Positions 15,301-25,900 of a DNA stretch of 64,000 nucleotides are shown here, piece by piece. Positions within the stretch are counted from its first letter, which is position 1. Each line of letters begins with the position of its first letter. The notes below the pieces were generated by a model. That model did not search any database, was not told the DNA's origin, and saw nothing but the letters and a program-made list of their open reading frames with translations. A program made the translations under genes and the position numbers. The stretch covers positions 14,081,329-14,145,328 of the forward strand of contig JACSVZ010000011.1 of the NCBI GenBank assembly GCA_014706295.1. The letters run 5' to 3'. Source of the DNA: Lycocorax pyrrhopterus obiensis. Its lineage: Eukaryota; Chordata; Aves; Passeriformes; Paradisaeidae.

Positions 15301-15661
15301 CTCCTCTCCTCACCGGCCGGTCCCCACCGCGCCGCTGGCTCCGGGCTCTGCGGAGAGCGAGGCAGGGCCGAGCGGGACCCCCTGGCCCTGGGCGGGTCGG
15401 AGGGCGCTGCCAGGCGCCCCGAGACGAAGCGGTCCCGGCCGGGCCCCGACCGCGACCACTGACAACCGGCGGGGCGGCGGCGCAACGGCCGAGGGGGTCC
15501 CGCGGCCCGGCCCGAGACAAGGCCCCGCCCGGCCCGGCCTGGCCCGGCGGCCTCTCACGGCCCCCCGGTCCCCGCTCCTCACCTCCCGGCCGGTCCAGCT
15601 TGAGGATGTCCCGCAGGTGCTGGGTGGCGTCTTCGATGTCGATGCTGGAGCAGGAGGCCAT
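125..15661 (-). CDS. EDC4: EDC4, enhancer of mRNA-decapping protein 4 (5' part, 15 exons, 609 codons)
   Basis: EDC4 (Ge-1/Hedls) is the scaffold that joins the decapping enzyme DCP2 to DCP1 in cytoplasmic P-bodies. Fifteen exons can be placed with GT-AG borders, and their phases add up without a frameshift over 1,827 nt. The N-terminus MASCSSIDIEDATQHLRDIL is nearly identical to the mammalian protein. Residues about 117-530 form the Ge-1 WD40 propeller, with blade motifs such as DGFVKFWQ and FWRFLITGADQN. Residues 544-609 begin the serine-rich linker. The coiled coil and C-terminal Ge-1 domain lie beyond position 1. The start was chosen by homology; the frame stays open further upstream in the GC-rich leader. 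The promoter is the CpG island around the first exon. The NUTF2 3' end lies less than 1 kb upstream, on the same strand. Identification is very secure. Confidence 0.97.
970..1061 (-). CDS. EDC4: EDC4 coding exon 14 (residues 513-543)
   Basis: It encodes KALQDVQIRFQPLHSPD and HSSHEEF, closing the propeller. Acceptor TTCCAG|GGCCCT, donor TTTG|GTGAGC. Confidence 0.92.
1483..1555 (-). CDS. EDC4: EDC4 coding exon 13 (residues 489-512)
   Basis: This short exon encodes VESAAGVLIKLFCVHT, a conserved family block. Acceptor TTCCAG|AAGGTG, donor CCAA|GTGAGT. Confidence 0.92.
1733..2295 (-). mobile_element. CR1 LINE, 3' part, minus strand
   Basis: Read on the minus strand, the segment encodes the end of CR1 ORF2 in pieces (LRSLGLFSLEKRRLREDLIA, RTQRNGMKLSQGRFRLDIRK) and ends in a degraded CR1 tail. 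Frames are broken. It lies in the intron between EDC4 exons 12 and 13. Confidence 0.88.
2296..2690 (+). mobile_element. CR1 LINE fragment, plus strand
   Basis: This is the opposite orientation to the flanking CR1 pieces. Plus-strand coding remnants read LLEGRKGLQRDLDRLD, RFNKAKCQVLCLG and PLYLALVRSHLE, all from the CR1 reverse-transcriptase C-terminus, with stops and indels. Confidence 0.82.
2690..2790 (-). mobile_element. CR1 LINE fragment, minus strand
   Basis: A short piece whose minus strand encodes GNGLRLRPMTFRLGVRKNFF, equivalent to part of the larger CR1 copy at 1733. It ends about 60 bp from the EDC4 exon 12 donor. Confidence 0.75.
2853..3033 (-). CDS. EDC4: EDC4 coding exon 12 (residues 429-488)
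   Basis: It encodes VLYVMELMQNQEEGKAYFSS and SRCRLRHTEVLPAEEENDSL. Two overlapping donors exist (GTAG|GTAGGT and, 4 nt on, GTAG|GTGACA). The first keeps the frame into exon 13 and was chosen. Confidence 0.9.
3504..3606 (-). CDS. EDC4: EDC4 coding exon 11 (residues 394-428)
   Basis: It encodes FSPDIFSPMSILPSLKVCLD and LSAEYLILSDVQRK. Acceptor TGTAG|CTTTTC, donor AAAA|GTAAGT. Confidence 0.94.
4467..4562 (-). CDS. EDC4: EDC4 coding exon 10 (residues 362-393)
   Basis: It encodes VPFWRFLITGADQNRELKMW and CTVSWTCLQTV. Acceptor CTACAG|GGTTCC, donor TCCG|GTACGT. Confidence 0.94.
5093..5176 (-). CDS. EDC4: EDC4 coding exon 9 (residues 334-361)
   Basis: It encodes CLHEWKPHDGRPLSCLLFCD and NHKKQDP. 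Acceptor CCCAG|GTGTCT, donor CAGA|GTAAGT. Confidence 0.94.
5724..5833 (-). CDS. EDC4: EDC4 coding exon 8 (residues 298-333)
   Basis: It encodes CLSEGALSPDGTVLATASHD and GFVKFWQIYIEGQDEP, a typical WD40 blade. Acceptor TGTAG|TGCTTG, donor CCAAG|GTAACT. Confidence 0.94.
6272..6376 (-). CDS. EDC4: EDC4 coding exon 7 (residues 263-297)
   Basis: It encodes AEVWDLDIIRTNNSSWPVEV and GFIVVKGHST. Acceptor TTCCAG|GCAGAG, donor ACG|GTACAA. Phase 0 at both ends. Confidence 0.94.
6882..7029 (-). CDS. EDC4: EDC4 coding exon 6 (residues 213-262)
   Basis: It encodes EEILVNIKRPDNTPLNTFRR and IIWCPFIPDD, then an acidic loop and LLHEDR. Acceptor ATCAG|AGAGGAG, donor AGG|GTAAGG. Confidence 0.94.
8055..8244 (-). 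CDS. EDC4: EDC4 coding exon 5 (residues 150-212)
   Basis: It encodes NGSAMVRVLSVSTAERTLLK and LACLDEAGNLFVWRLAMDK. The donor is CCA|GTATCT; the glutamine codon CA|A is completed by the next exon, as expected for the family. Confidence 0.92.
8966..9245 (-). mobile_element. CR1 LINE 3' end, minus strand
   Basis: The plus strand shows the inverted CR1 tail (attaaggttggaaagacctt) followed by the inverted ORF2 end, which reads RGNGLKLCQGWFKLDIGKNF on the minus strand. It lies between EDC4 exons 4 and 5. Confidence 0.87.
9738..9837 (-). CDS. EDC4: EDC4 coding exon 4 (residues 117-149)
   Basis: It encodes VKIQPVARYDWEQKYYYGNL and LAYAIR, the first strands of the propeller. Acceptor AACAG|GTGAAA, donor AGAG|GTGAGA. 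Confidence 0.94.
10487..10598 (-). CDS. EDC4: EDC4 coding exon 3 (residues 79-116)
   Basis: It encodes CLSGDDSSTC and ASSDSSITSKARGSNK, matching the segment just before the WD40 region. The acceptor is the less common AAG|CTGCC after a poly-T run. The exon ends in phase 0. Confidence 0.93.
11390..11546 (-). CDS. EDC4: EDC4 coding exon 2 (residues 27-78)
   Basis: It contains the conserved SYNGDLNGLLVPDP block. The acceptor is CCTCAG|GTTCGG and the donor CAT|GTAAGT, leaving AT of an isoleucine codon. Confidence 0.93.
11547..15582 (-). other. EDC4 intron 1
   Basis: About 4.0 kb without recognisable coding exons or repeats apart from low-complexity stretches. It ends within the CpG island on its 5' side. 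Confidence 0.7.
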
Positions 15662-16010
15662 GGGGCCCGGCGCGCCGCCCGCCCGCGCCGCCGCCGCCGC
15701 CACCGCGCTGCCCGGCCCGGCCCCGCCGCCCGCGCTTCCGCCTCCGGCCCGGCCCTGCGAGCGCCGGGCGGAAACCGCCGCCCGAACGGAGCGTTCCCGG
15801 CGCGGCGGGGGCGGGGCCGGGCCCGGGCGGAGCCGGGAGCGGGAGCCGCGGGGCCGGGGCGGAGAGCGCGGCCCGGGGCTCCCCGCCGCCCCCCATTCGC
15901 CACCGCCGCGCTGGGGACAGCCGCCCTGGGCGCAGCCCTGCACGCACCAGCTCCCGCCAAGCGAGAGGACGCTGCACACACAGCACAGCGCAGAACCCGA
16001 GCAGAGCTTC
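15150..16010. promoter_or_regulatory. CpG island, EDC4 promoter and 5' UTR
   Basis: The stretch is very GC-rich and dense in CpG and GC-box-like motifs, unlike the AT-rich flanks. It spans the EDC4 start codon at 15659-15661. No TATA box is evident and the exact transcription start cannot be read from the sequence. Confidence 0.85.
15583..15661 (-). CDS. EDC4: EDC4 coding exon 1 (residues 1-26)
   Basis: The exon starts at the ATG whose complement is 15659-15661 and ends at donor GGGAG|GTGAGG, leaving one base of a glycine codon. It lies inside the CpG island. Confidence 0.93.
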
Positions 16011-16437
16011 AGGCACAAACTCCTGGAGAGCGGCACGGGACCGACCTCTGTGTCTGCCTGTGAAGACAATACTCGTGTCCCGTTTCGCTTAGAGGGCACG
16101 GAGACTGACTACAGACTACATCACTGTGGTCATCCTCCTGCAGTGTGTGGGGAATTTGCATTGGTAAAATACAACAAGTGAGAATTAAGCTGTCAATGTT
16201 AAAAACTGAGCCAGAAGGCTCTGTTAAGAAAAGTGCTGAGAGGGAGAGGAAAAGGTGTATTGAGGAGGGCAGACCTGCCCTACACTCACTGGTAAAACTG
16301 TCAGGAGTCGTTCAGTTCGAGCTCCAGCTCTGCAAGCATTTCCCCACCAGACAGACACAGTCTATCCACAGCAAGCACTATCACACACTCCACAGCCAAC
16401 TCATAAAAATAATTTAAACTTTTAAGAAAATCTCTGT

Positions 16438-16443
16438 TTTATT
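16438..16443 (-). terminator. NUTF2: Poly(A) signal of NUTF2 (distal last exon)
   Basis: AATAAA on the minus strand, about 440 nt downstream of the NUTF2 stop codon, fits a 3' UTR ending near 16420. That leaves only a few hundred bases to the EDC4 CpG island. Confidence 0.65.
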
Positions 16444-16796
16444 GTGTAATGTAGCATTGAAACATCTGAACAAATCAGTAACTGGGCTGTACAGGCTGCT
16501 GTTCTTTCATTTCTTTGGGTTATAGAGCATCTTGTCGGTACATAAACAACAACCTTTTGCATTATAAATTCTTTCCGAGGCATGCTGGTACAACACAAAT
16601 TTCTCTTATCAAATGCAGCTAAGTCTAACTTCCAAACATCATGCACAAGAAACTCATCTAGTGACAACGTAAACTCAGCAGAAGGGCAGGTCACAAGTCT
16701 TGCTTGCTCACGCTCTGCAGTGCTGCAGGTTTGTGTATGATATTTGGAATGTTCTGTGAGTGTGAATAATACCAGTTAAGAGGAGAGGAGGAAAAC

Positions 16797-16858
16797 GAAA
16801 AAAAGGAAAAAAAAAAAAGAAAGGAAAAAAAAAAAAAGAAAAAAAAAGGGAAAAAAAA
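16797..16858. repeat. A/G-rich low-complexity tract in the NUTF2 3' UTR
   Basis: Runs of A interrupted by G, pure purine on the plus strand, so pure pyrimidine in the NUTF2 mRNA. It lies 25-90 nt downstream of the NUTF2 stop. Confidence 0.9.
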
Positions 16859-16883
16859 GCCCGGGTGCCTCGGGATGGGCAGC

Positions 16884-16997
16884 TCAGCCGAAGTTGTGCA
16901 ATGCTAGCCTGAACATGTCATTGGTGCAAACCCAGGCATCGTTGATGTTCTTTAATAGAAATATCTGGTGGAATCCCATGATAGGATCTTCATCAGC
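16884..16997 (-). CDS. NUTF2: NUTF2 last coding exon 4a (residues 91-127)
   Basis: It begins [20 protein letters not shown] and ends [17 protein letters not shown], essentially the mammalian C-terminus, followed by TGA. Acceptor CTACAG|GCTGAT. Confidence 0.96.
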   Translation of the reverse strand, partial: ADEDPIMGFHQIFLLKNINDAWVCTNDMFRLALHNFG

Positions 16998-19900
16998 CTG
17001 TAGAAAGAGAGGGGGGGAAAAGGTTCAAAACACTCTGTTTTTGAGAAATTTATTCCAAAACTCACGATGAGACAACTTAAAGCTAACATTGACATCACAT
17101 GCTGTAAGATGTGTAGTACCCCAGGAGACACCAATACCTCCAGAGGGTCTGTTCTGAGGGGCTTTGCAGACAGACACCCAGGGCCCAGTGACATGGAAAT
17201 CCTGCAATGGCATCTGAAGTTGGGGTTTTGTGGATGACTTGCTGACATGTCACTCACGACACTGATGGAACATGCCTGCCTCAGTGTTGAATCACAAACC
17301 CCTTGCCCAGGACTCAAGCTTAAAAGAAGTGGTTCAATTTTTAGCTGCTGAACTTTGGGTTGATGGCAGAAGGGAGTTTCTGTAGAGGTTGGTATCAATA
17401 CATTGCCTGGATGTTCCAGATAATGACCTGGGCTTTGAAAGCCTTGCCAGACCAGGTGCAGCTGGCCAGCAACACAGTACTTCCCACTTCCACTGTCCAG
17501 CAACAGCTGGAAGGGAGCAGAGCATTCGCTACAGATGTGACAATGTGTTCTAAGCACAGGGAATGGCTGCAGCAGTGGCTCCACTCCTGCCTCTGACAGT
17601 ACGTCCGGGTTATTACAATATTACTACAAAAGTAGAAAATAGTGTTAGAGGGAGAGTAGTACTCCCACCTAATGTTTATTTACCCATCTTCTCAGACATA
17701 TTGTGCAGGAATTAAACCCTCAAAATAACATAAATGATTCCCAAATCAATCAGCTGGAAATCACACAACAGGATTTAATCTGAACAGCACACAGGACCAA
17801 CTACAAAACAATCTTCTGACGGTGGCTGTAGTGTGTTCAATTCAGCATTTTTGGAGGATTTTAAGCTTTATTCTTTCAACACATGACTATTCAGCTTCAG
17901 AAAAGGGGGGGAATGTATAAAAAGAGCCTTGAAAAGCAGCAGCCAGAGCAGCTCATGAAAGAGGCTGTCAAAGCACTGAATGTTCATTGGCAATGCTCTA
18001 CTGTTCCCCGAGAACAAGTGAAAAGTCTGAGGAGCAAAGCAGACTACAAAATAAACAAAAAAGAAACTTTACTTTAAAAAAGTAGTATTAGTGGACTGTG
18101 AAACAAGTCAGGTTTCAGGAGCAACTCGCAAAGGACATCAGTTATATTACAGAACAGCAAGTCTGCCAGAGCACTGGTGGCATCAGGTGCATGGAAAGAA
18201 AGCATTCAGATCCAAAAACCACTGCAAGGATTTCAGTGACAACTGCCTAGGAAGTTAAGTGGTGTACGTGAAGTGCAGTTTCAGTAAGCGCATGCTAATT
18301 CACAGAGGAAAACCAAAGTGGGCCCTAGACTGGCCCCTCAGGAAAGTGATACTGAAATAATGATAGGTATTTATTTATTAAACCAGCTGAAAGCTCTAAA
18401 GCTATCAAGGCAAGAATAGGGTTAGCAGTTATTAGGGAAGAACAAAGAACCAAAACTCAGAAGTAAGCAAATGCATAAACAGGCAAAGAACACCCACATA
18501 TCAAATCCTGCATGCATTTCTTATAATTAAAAAAAATTAAATGCTACAATAAAGTCATAAAATGACAAGAAAAATGATCCAGCTACAGGACAGTTTCCTA
18601 CTGAAGAAAGTAAATTGAGTACAACTCTTCAGCTTGCAAAAATATAATGAGAATGGGGAGAACAGGCAAGACAAGTTACTATAAAAACAGGAAGAACAAA
18701 GTGAATGAGGAAACTACGACAGCCAGAAATTAAGACGGCAACAAGTAAGGCCAGAAATACGAGCAAGTCAGTGTTCAACACATGACTGAATGGGAGAAAA
18801 ATCCTCAAAGCAAGACAAGTGCCAGTAGTCACTGTCCAGCAGACGAACAGGGCAGCTTGTCCCTCAGTGTACACCTGCTTTGCATGAGGCAGAGGCTCCC
18901 TGGGAAGGAGTCCAGTGTGAACACAAGCAATTATGCTGGGTCAGACCAGTCATCCATCTCGTGCATTAGCACATATGACAGCAATTATTTCAAAGGAAGT
19001 ATTATCCTTACTACATATGCTCAGAAGAGAGGCTCACATATCTGTGCTGTAGAGGTGGCCTGTGCACTGAAGCCCATGGGTTTGTGCCTTTTCCAGCTCC
19101 TCCCAGGTATCCAATGTAACCCATCCCAGGAGAGCCTCGCTGCTTGGGAGGTGGCAGGTTTTCAACTCTCAGTTGCCCTCCTCCTTGTAGATCACTGAGG
19201 CATCTATTACAAGCTGCATAAGTACTTTTCACACCAAATTTGAGCTTGTCATTACTGACATGAGTATGCTTTAAAATATACATCTGGAAAAAAAATACCA
19301 TCACCAGGCGAGCTTTAATGTAAGTCTCCTCGATTTCTGATAAGCCTAGGTAGGCACTGATAAAAGCACTGCAGCTCTTGATGCTTTGGCTTAAGGAGAA
19401 TTTCCTCCTTTCTTAAGCAGTTCAGGGCTGGACACATGAAGGACTAAGAGGGAATTCTTCCCCAAAACACTTGGTGTGGTACAGACAGCAAATTCCCACA
19501 AAGAAGTCACACATTATTGTTTTCTTTATTCCTTTCATGTTATCTCTTCATAGCATAGAGGAGCAGTATACTTTAAAAACAAGGAAAATCCTAGACTATA
19601 TTCAAGGTGAAGTAAATACTTTATAGTCCATTCCCAAATCTTGACTATGTAATATTAGCACATAGCAAAGGCTCACAGTTCAGTGACTTGAGATACCCCA
19701 GAAAACACAGACTAATCTATCCCATTTTACTTAGATCTTCATCACAGCTCAGGTAACACCACTGAAACTCTCTATCCCTACTTTTCACTCCAAATTCAGG
19801 CACGTCCAACTCAGGATTTGCATTCCAGATGTGAGCCCAGGCTCTAAACACAAGGGGCTTTAGTCTTCCCATAAAACTTTCCTTTGTGCAGTTCAAATTC

Positions 19901-22900
19901 TTCCATGACATCACTGAATTAAAACAAAAATTAAAGAAGTCTCAAAATCAGACTGGAAGGATCCTCTGATTTCCAGGCCAGCCTTTCGCTCAGCATAAGC
20001 ATAGACTACAGCAGCTCTGCATCACAGGACTACAGAATGGGCTGGGTTGGTCCATAGATGGGACCTTTAGAGATCACCTAATCCAATCCTCCTGTCCTGG
20101 GCAGGGACATCTTTCACTGCATCACCCACAGCTTTGTCTAGCAGTCTTCAAATTCTCACAGAACAGATGTTTCACAAGGTGTCCAGGCACCACTTCCCAG
20201 GGTTTCAGTCTTCCCATGTGTCCCATCTGTACCCTCCAAGTTATGGTTTCTAACCACTGTCCCTTGTTACACTGTCTGGCACCACTGAGAAGAGTTTGCT
20301 TTCAGGTTGTTGGAAATACTCAGTCACTTTTCACTGACATTTCAGGCAGATTGCCCTTAGCCACCTTCTCTCCCAGCTCCACAAGCTCTCCATCGCCCAC
20401 AATCTCGGCAGCTTTTTGACCTTTCAGTTTTTCTACATACCTTCTGACCTGGAGGCTCAAAAGGAAGTCCTCAGCCCACAGAGCAGTGAGCTATGTCAGA
20501 GTTTGAGATGCAAGACTGCTTTGCACTTCAGGTTTAGCTACACAACTTTCCTCCTCTTGCCTGGTCAGAGAGGGTTTTACTTCTTCACCAGCACCCCCAG
20601 CAATAATTGATTGAACTGCAGGGTTGCAACAACCCTTACCTCAAAGGAAAGGCTAATTACTTGAGACTGCAGGTTCTTTCAGATGTTAAGCCTTTTTTAA
20701 CAGGCTTTGAGCAATGCTTCAAGTGTTCAGCATGCATTACAAAAACATCCAGTGATTTTAATTGCAAATTTCCTTTTCCTTTTAAGACTAGGAAACACCG
20801 CATAACAATTAGTTATTCACAATTAATTCTGCATAGATCACTTCAAAAATCACACTCTGGGGAGAGCCACAGATCTGCCACACGGCTCTGAGAACACACA
20901 AGCCACAGCCATGCTTCTCAGCCGAGCTCAAGGGAGAGAAGGGCAAGAAGAGAGCACTCCTTACTCAACCAGGACAGCGAGGACTGGAAGACAGGTAAGG
21001 CAGAGGGTTAAACGTTGTGGAGGGCTAGCCTGAAGACTTCGTTGGTGCACACCCAGGCACCTTGAAAATTTTTCAACAAAAAGGTTTGGTGGAAGCCTAG
21101 AACTTGGTCATCATCTGCCTGAGCATGACAGGAGAAATACATTACTAGGTGAAGCACACTGAAGATACTGGGTGACATTCTGGATGAACATTGGCAAAGC
21201 AGGGTCACACCAAAAGGAATTCACTCCTAAAGACTTAAACTGATGCTTACTCTTCCTAGTTGAAGCAAGCAAGCAGCACTCAGACAATGAACAGCAATAT
21301 TAGAATAAGTGGATGTGTATTTATTATACCTCTACAAAAGGATAACCCCACCCAAACATTAATACCTATCAGCACCCATTAAAGAGGATCTTCGACAGCA
21401 ATTACTGCACTGCTTTAGCCAGCGACTTAAATCCCTGCTAGTGACATTCACCTACTTAGATGCTCTGTTACTCTGCAGCATCTTCTCAAAGAAGCTGTTG
21501 TGCACAGGCCCCTCAGTGTAGGTGATTATTCTGCTGCAAAAGGGTTTTTTATTTATTTATTTATAGTTCATACTGGTATTAGCATGCTGGGCTGTGGACT
21601 GGAGCAGCACAGAGGCAGATACACATCCTGACCTTGTCACAGGGCAGTTATGATGTTCAACTGACTCCAGTTAAAACCCCTCCCTCACGGGAGGCCAAGG
21701 GCTTAAAACAACCCAAACCTGCAGATCTACTTGTGAATTAATACTCTGATAAAGGAAATAACAGAATTTGACAGTAGCAGTCCTTAGCCCCATTATTCCT
21801 TCAGAACTCTTCTTATGCAGTCAAGAAGAAAACTCAGGCTTTGTGATGATTTGGTAATAGTTCACCCCACAATATATGCAAGGGAAGTAGAAAGCTTTTC
21901 TCCTTTGGTTTATTTCTCCCTCTAATGATTTGTATATCTATGGTTTAGGGAAGAAACAGATGTATAATGGTTTAAGGCAGAAATACAAGATGTGCCCAGC
22001 TTGCTCAGAGTGAATGATGTTTCCACTGAATTTTTGGGACTAGCAATTCAAGCAACTAATGCCTCAGAAGATCTGTTTAAATACCATGCCAAGAATGACA
22101 ACTTAGAAAAGAGCATGTTACAGGTATTTTAGCACTATTATTTTCTTGGGTTACTCTATTAAAAGCATTATACATGGTCCTTCATTACATGAAACAATTC
22201 AAGTTTTGAAAAACTGCAGAGGATTAAAATATGCATTAATTGTCCTGGGCTTTGAAGAATTTGTTTCAGAGTCCCATGAAAAGGATAATGGAATAGTAAG
22301 CAGGAAGAATGGCATTTCCATTCAACCCCTTCAAACTCTGCTACTGGTGGTCTGGGAAGTGCCCTTCCTTGTGCAAAATTCTCTTACAGTTCTCCTTGAG
22401 ACCAACATATGCAGGCTGAGCAGCCACACCACTAAGAAGGCAGCTTTAAATAACAGTGAGTATGCAGCTCCACGTTTGCCTGTTACAGTGTTCCCTGCTC
22501 AACTGGAGCTACAAGTGAGCCACTTGTTAAAGTGCACCATCTGCACCCAGTTGTTCTCAGTTACTGTATTGTACACAGAGCAGCACTGAGATGCAGTAAA
22601 ATGGCTGTCAACATGTGTGAATTGGCATGAGAAAAAAGTACTCACTACATATGACAGCCAGGTTCATTCATGCCACAGACTGTTCCTGATATTTCATTTG
22701 TCCACCTCTATAAATATCACACAAGGCAGAAGCGTGAAGTTAAAGTTCTGAGTCGATTTTGACCTTCTGGACACCTGTTCTGTGAGAAGCAGCGTTCCCA
22801 GGGATTAAGATGTGATTTTTAAAGCTAAGGTTTGAGACACATACATGTGAAGAATGGAAAAACATTTCCTCATCTACTAAAAATTCACAAGCAAGTTGGA

Positions 22901-25900
22901 TTTGATTATGACAGTAGGCATACTTTAACCCAGTATGTTCTCTCCAAATACCTGGATGCTCTAACGCATGATCCCCAAATTATACTGAGTTATTTCAGCA
23001 AGCTGAAATTATTCAGAGGTTAAAAACAATACATCAGAAAATACTACTCCAAGTCACAGTATTTATGGAAAGTTCCCAGACTGCATTTACAATCCCTCCA
23101 TATTAATGGATGAGAAAACCCAATATCTTTACAGAATCTTTTAGAACTTGGTATCTTGCCACAGGATCCAACACGATCACCATTGCAAGCTGTGATCTGC
23201 TTGACAATAATGCAATAACCTTAAAAATATGACTGTGCAAAACTAAGTGCAGATGTGACTGGCCAAAGACATTGAGTCAAAAGGTCTTGATCACATCACA
23301 GAGTTTTGTGCACACCCAAGAGCAAGGCTGAGATCAGCATGTCTGTCCTGCAATTCAGTGCTTTCCATGGTCACATGTGGCTGCTTTTCCACAGAGTGTG
23401 TGCAGGTGGGGCTGAGCAACAAGAAAGCTGGAATCCAACTTGCAGCTAGGAAGCAGGAGCAACTTTAATGAGAGCCAAAGCTGCCTATGTTAGGTTCTGC
23501 AGTGGATGCAATACACTGGGCACTGCTCTTCTCAGCTGCTCAGCCCAAAACAAAAAGAGAACAGCTTAGCAAGCAGATTCAAACATTCAGTCCTATGTTT
23601 GCTTAGTAAACAGTACAGTATCAGTGGAAGTTTGAATGCTTTGATACTGGAGGTGCCATTGAGTTAGCAGGAAAAGGAAATCTAACCAGCTATTTTAAAA
23701 CAAACTGGGTGCAGGTAACTCTAAAGACTGGATGGCATTAGAGGCCTGACTTCACAGCACAGCTGGACCAAACAAACTCTGATAACTTTAACTACTGCTA
23801 CGTTATTTCACATTTTTTAAACTAACACCACCCGCTGTGAGCAAGTTCTGCCTGCAGCTGACTTCATAGAGTATTTTTTGCAGATTCCAGGACAATGTCT
23901 TTCATTCATAAGCAGCTGCATTAATTTACAAGTCTGTGGCCCTGGTATATTGGCAGACTGGGTAAGTTTACACAGTTCAGTAGTATCACTCACATTGCAA
24001 TATAGTCATATTAAGCCTGAAAAATAATCTGATTCTTCACAAGAAGCAGCTGTTTCAACAATAAGTGTTTGATCTCAGAGGCAACATTCCCATTGCTGAA
24101 TCAGTTTTGATTACACAGGTACTGGACTGTACTGACACCAGGATTGTATTCTTGTGTCCTGTGACAGTAAAGAAAAAGTATGGACTCACTGAAGGGTGGT
24201 CAGTTAACAAAATGAAGTCTGATAAATCAGAGCTCAACGCAAACATGACATCAAGCTGGATGTTAAACAAGATGTGCTTAAATTGTCCAAGAACACTGTG
24301 ATGATGCTTTTAAATGCAACAGAGGACACCAAAACCTTACTGCATTGGGGTAAGGGAAATACTGATGCCTCTAGAACCCACATGATATTTGTCTGCACGG
24401 TAAAATCCACAATACTTTGCTTGGCAGAACGTGACTGTCAAATTACAGGTGGCTTACCTAGAACTAGGTATCTGAAAGAAGGAGCATTTCTTGACAGTCT
24501 TGAACAGCAGAGGAACAATATCCCAATGCAAGCTTACCCCTGTTCCTTCCCCACCCATGAGAGCATTTTAATGTATTCAGAAATCAGATGATTTAGAATC
24601 CTACAAAAAGACATAAGCACTCATTAACCTGTAATGGAAAGAGTTTACCTTAAGCTGTCCCACTACCATACTGAGTATACAGCTATCAGGTGTAGGTTGG
24701 TGGTCTTGTGCTGTGATGCTGTGTTGTATTTTTTGGAAAGGGAGGCTCTGCAATGAAAAGAAATCAAAATAAGAAAATGTACAGTAATTGAATTATTCAA
24801 CTTACAAAACAAAGATTGAGCAAATCCAACATTATGAAGTGTTAGACTATTGTGGCAGTACTGCACAGAGAACTGTTGCAAATGAGGGCACTACTCATTT
24901 GGGGGGGTCAATTTTAACAGTTGTGTTTTTCAAGCACCAAGAGAGGAAATAAAGTCACCATACACAGTAAATGGTACCTTTTCATACTCTAATTGCATTT
25001 TGCCTGAAGAGCTTCAGATGATCTGTAAGCTCAAAGTTCATATGATGAAGGAACAAACCCCTGCTCTGAACTGTGTTGAAGGATTTTATCATCTAATACT
25101 TGAGGTTTACCAGACAACTCCGAATTTGCTTCTTTGTTAAAGTGGCTATGAATGGGAAGGAAAAGTGGATGAAGTATTCAAGACTTGAAATCCACATATC
25201 CACCCTTCCTCTTTTTAATTCCCTTGACACTCAGGTAGACAGTGTCAGTATGTCTGGAGGTACTTGTGCAAGGAACACACCTTGAGGAGCACCAGGCATT
25301 GGAGAGTAATTCCTATCTTTCAACTTAGACCACATTCACATTCCAACATGGACAATTCCAAGCAGTGAACATTAAGTATCTGGGGGATTTCAGAGCCCTG
25401 TCACACAAATGCAATTTTGGGACCGTTTTCCCAAAAGCTGCATTACTGCTGGGTGCTTTAGTGGCAGTTCAGCATGGATGGAGCTCTGGGTGACCGTGTG
25501 GCAGATACTCAAAGTCCAGGAACTGCACAGCATGGCAGCATGGGGCCATTCAAACCTCAGGCGGCACTTGGATGCCTTTGCTGCATTTCCCTGATTTGGA
25601 AACAGGTTGAAACAGATCCAAATGCATACTTTGACAAGTTCTGCACTTCCCTCTAGTGGAAGGAGCCTCAAAGACTTCCTAGAAGGCCTAGGAAGAGACA
25701 CGAGTCCTGCTGTACTGATACGAAGTACAGTCTTGACTCTACAAGCCTAAGGCTCCAAGAAGAATTCCAGGAAGCTAAATCCTTGGATAACAGAGAACAC
25801 AGAAACTGTGGAAGGATCAGGACCTGAGGAAGCAAATGAAGTGTAGGGAGCAGCCCTCTAATTAGAGGGACACTATTCAAGGACACCCTTTAATAAAGCC

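Noticed and set aside
15140..16181. Several long overlapping open frames of 220-330 codons on both strands.
   Set aside because: They lie in the CpG island; high GC removes stop codons in all frames. Only MASCSSIDIEDATQHLRDIL matches a protein.
18935..19200. Segment starting gctgggtcagaccagtcatc, reminiscent of an ancient amniote repeat.
   Set aside because: Too short and diverged to assign to a family or set borders by eye.
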